Of a stretch of 64,000 nucleotides of DNA, positions 61,380 to 64,000 are shown one piece after another. The DNA lies in the NCBI RefSeq assembly GCF_040412425.1, contig NC_089782.1, forward strand, positions 28,581,736-28,645,735, in the 5' to 3' direction. A program made the translations under genes and the position numbers. The notes below the pieces were generated by a model that saw only the letters and a list, made by a program, of their open reading frames with translations, was not told the DNA's origin and ran no database searches. The DNA is from Macrobrachium rosenbergii (lineage: Eukaryota; Arthropoda; Malacostraca; Decapoda; Palaemonidae). Numbering within the stretch: the first letter of the stretch is position 1; the number at the start of each line of letters is the position of its first letter.

Positions 61380-61999
61380 TAGATGATTATGAATTCAGTT
61401 GTAGACGAAGTAGCATCTATAAGACCGAACTGAGAATATCTGGTGATTTAATTTTTGAATCTTGTATTTGAGACCGGTTTGTTAAGTATGAGTTTCCTGT
61501 GGACTGTATGTCTGTAGTGACGTAGTTTCTTTTACCTGTAAGTTCTCACGCCAAAATTAAGTGGACGGTATTGTGTTATTTAAAGGACTTATAGTGACAG
61601 TTCATTCCTTTACTGGTTATGTTGTTTTTTAATTACTGCTCTGCTTCATGTTCATTTACTAACTAGGTTTTCATTTTAACTGTTTGCATCTTCATGTTTG
61701 TGAAATTGCTCGTGTTTATGTTCTTGAATTTCTAGTCATTGCGCGAGTCGAGATGTATTCTTCAGGTAATCGTGAGTTAGTATTCTGTAGGCCTATTATT
61801 GCAATATTATGAAAACAGCTAGTTTGAAATTCAGTATTATAATGTGAATTGCTTGCATTTTACAGTGCTCGTTTTAGACAGCCAATGCATATAATTTGAA
61901 TATAAGATACACTGCACGATATAGGTCTACAGGGCAAACACTAACAACACTCGGGCTCCAGAATACTACGGTAAGTTGTCCAATAGACATTGCACCGAT

Positions 62000-62000
<1 letters not shown>
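61380..62000. other. Gene-free stretch
   Basis: AT-rich sequence with no supportable feature on either strand. Confidence 0.5.

Positions 62001-62002
<2 letters not shown>

Positions 62003-62066
<64 letters not shown>
62003..62066. repeat. (TC)n microsatellite
   Basis: An uninterrupted TC tract of about 64 bp. Confidence 0.96.
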
Positions 62067-62068
<2 letters not shown>

Positions 62069-62390
62069 GCTCAACGAGAAGTTTGTTTGCAGCGGAACTG
62101 GAATAGCGAAGCTTAAGGCAGCAAATCTTCAAGATCCCTGAGCAATACCCTCTCCCCAAGTTTCAATTAAGAGGTTCTCTGAACGCAAGGGCATCAAACG
62201 GCCCAAAATTACCAATTGCCAATGGTTTTAAAGGATTTCCCAGGGGTTCCTGAGTGTCCTCCGTGTGGTTATGTCCTACGTTTGGTTTGTCCTTAATTAA
62301 TGGTGTTTAGTATACTTTGCATTCATGATTTTTATTTTTTTGTTGCAGGCTTTCCGGTGCTACTTTGGCTTGTAATCTAGGCGTTTGCAC

Positions 62391-62590
62391 CTACTCCGAG
62401 GTGCCAGTACTAAACATGGCGGAAGCTCTTTGGGACGGCGTGTTTAATACTAACCCCTCGGGGATCAAAGTATCATATACACCCATTTCTACATTGTGTG
62501 GTCGACGAATTATGTTAATAAACGATATCTTCGTGCGGCCGTCTACATTACATTTACCATACGGTGTTTAGTACTAGCACCTCGGAGTAG
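62391..62590. repeat. 200-bp foldback element
   Basis: The 26-bp ends pair: left CTACTCCGAGGTGCCAGTAC and the inverse of the right end CTACTCCGAGGTGCTAGTAC, both continuing into TAAACA. The interior has a 'gtgtttaatactaacccc' block, a degenerate copy of the same core. Related to the hairpin at 39677. Confidence 0.8.
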
Positions 62591-63215
62591 CTGACGCATA
62601 GATAACAAGTTAAAGTATAACACCGGCTTTCCTTTGTCGTTTATCGTGAAACAATCATTTTCGAGTCTGACGTAATTGATCTTTCGCAGATTTTTATGCA
62701 GGGTACTGAATTCATTCGCTCAATTTGGCTTGTTCTTGTATGCATCTGGCCTGTTGCATAGAACAAAAAACCTATCGATATCTTATTTCATGGAGGTATG
62801 TATATAGGCCTAATAGACAGAACGGTAATGGTAGATAAGTCAGAGAAGTTGAACTGCCACTTGGTAGGCGCTAAAGACAAGTTGTAAGACAAGCGCTTGT
62901 AGAGTCAATGTGCTTTAATTATTTTCGTTTGAACTTCCGTTATTGTTGTTATTGCTTATAATAATAACATTAATAAAGCTCACTCCGTTGGGTCGCCAGT
63001 ATCATTGTGACTCACTGCCCCTCGCATCAGACCCCTCCACGTAGTGATTGGTGTTATCTCAGTCCAGTCATCATTCAGATTTTTCTGTCTCCAGTCCGTG
63101 TTAACTCTCAAGGAAATAATCTTTTTTTTTTTTTACCTTGAGTGAGTAGAAAGAGCATAGGCCTAGCAATCGAATCCCAAGACAGTTGACAAGAACCAGG
63201 AAACTAACACATTTA

Positions 63216-63223
<8 letters not shown>

Positions 63224-63282
<59 letters not shown>

Positions 63283-63330
63283 ACATACACATACACACAC
63301 AGTATATATGTGTGTGTGTGTGCGCGCGTG
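63224..63330. repeat. (TA)n(CA)n(TG)n compound microsatellite
   Basis: A TA tract, then 'acacacatacacat' units, then TG units; the CA and TG parts are inverse complements around 'agtatatat'. Confidence 0.93.
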
Positions 63331-63339
63331 TGTGTTTGT

Positions 63340-63680
63340 GTAAATGTAAATCAGTCACTGAGCCTGAAAGCAACCCACATCGAATATCGTCTTACATTTT
63401 CGGCAACCTGCGGTTCGTAACTTATAAAAAAAAATATAGTACTACTGCTACTACGGCTGCAAGAAATGTATTCCTGCCAGGGTTTACGATCCCCCACTGC
63501 ATCAGGATGCCCACACGGGGAAGGCCTTGAGAAAATGCCCATAAAGAAAGCGAATCCTCCGCTCTCCCTCACGGCGCTGAGAAAGGATTTGGGCAGCAGC
63601 TCTCAAGGACCACCGCGCCACTTGATATCCGGTGGATTAGCGAGCTCTGCACGTATTTGCATGAGACCACGTCTTGTATA
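63340..63680. other. Stretch without a recognised gene
   Basis: Moderate GC content and open frames on both strands (for example 63466-63750 plus and 63351-63572 minus), but no recognised domain or splice-bounded exon. Probably repeat-derived. Confidence 0.35.
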
Positions 63681-63686
63681 TATGTT

Positions 63687-63688
<2 letters not shown>

Positions 63689-63746
<58 letters not shown>
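63689..63746. repeat. (GA)n microsatellite
   Basis: An uninterrupted GA tract of about 58 bp. Confidence 0.95.
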
Positions 63747-63749
<3 letters not shown>

Positions 63750-63939
63750 ATCATTCAGTGAGTTAAGTGTTAAGATGAGTATTGTCGAGCAGGCAAAAGG
63801 GCCTTGCTTGAACTACCATTACAAGTCTTGAACTCTAATTTTATTTAGACCTTTTTATATTTTAAATAAGGACCCCTTTAATGTTATTTCGATTTACCGT
63901 TTAATATTTTATAGAATAACTTTCATTGACAATGTTCCG

Positions 63940-64000
63940 TAGGGGGGTGGCGCCATCAGCGCACCTCATGCGGTGCACTGTAGGCATTACTTAAGGTTCT
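63940..64000 (-). repeat. Dispersed decapod repeat, cut by the window edge
   Basis: GCGCACCTCATGCGGTGCAC, 'tgtaggcattacttaagg' and 'ttct' match the inverse of the family tail. The rest lies beyond the window. Confidence 0.8.

Overview
This window is animal nuclear DNA, most likely from a decapod crustacean. It has split genes with GT-AG introns, AT-rich introns, many long (GA)n, (TA)n and (ATT)n tracts, and a dispersed repeat of about 290 bp that I recognise as typical of decapod genomes. The species is inferred, not proven. No operons, bacterial genes or CRISPR arrays are present.

Layout. 1-7200: AT-rich sequence without a supportable gene, with one diverged dispersed repeat. 7209-21820, minus strand: a complete gene for COP9 signalosome subunit 1 (CSN1/GPS1), rebuilt here as 12 coding exons and 500 codons. 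Its introns hold two Tigger-like MITEs, a TTAA-flanked element, a 1.2 kb inverted-repeat element, one dispersed repeat and an unexplained plus-strand exon with a CCHC motif. 22.3-23.8 kb: a CpG-richer stretch with a perfect CRE palindrome, a candidate promoter region. 24-40.8 kb: repeat-rich and gene-poor, with a small MITE, two decayed LINE fragments, several minisatellites, hairpins and microsatellites. 40836-48379: one young LTR retrotransposon with gag and protease but no recognisable reverse transcriptase or integrase. 48870-56135, plus strand: a TIS11/ZFP36-family CCCH zinc-finger gene in four exons. 56.2-64 kb: repeats, a possible first exon of another gene at 59.4 kb, a foldback element and a truncated dispersed repeat at the right edge.

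The most interesting object is the zinc-finger gene. The exon phases join into one 746-residue frame with two complete tristetraprolin-type tandem zinc-finger modules, where family members usually carry one. Its 3' UTR holds UAUUUAUU-type AU-rich elements, the sequence this family binds. The intron between the two modules starts with an in-frame stop followed by AATAAA, which could give a one-module isoform. The 3' LTR of the retrotransposon ends about 490 bp before the first coding exon and contains a TATA-like box and a splice donor, so it could drive this gene.

All exon joins are my own splice-site and phase reading, with no transcript evidence. Family names rest on motifs and remembered protein similarity, not on a database search.
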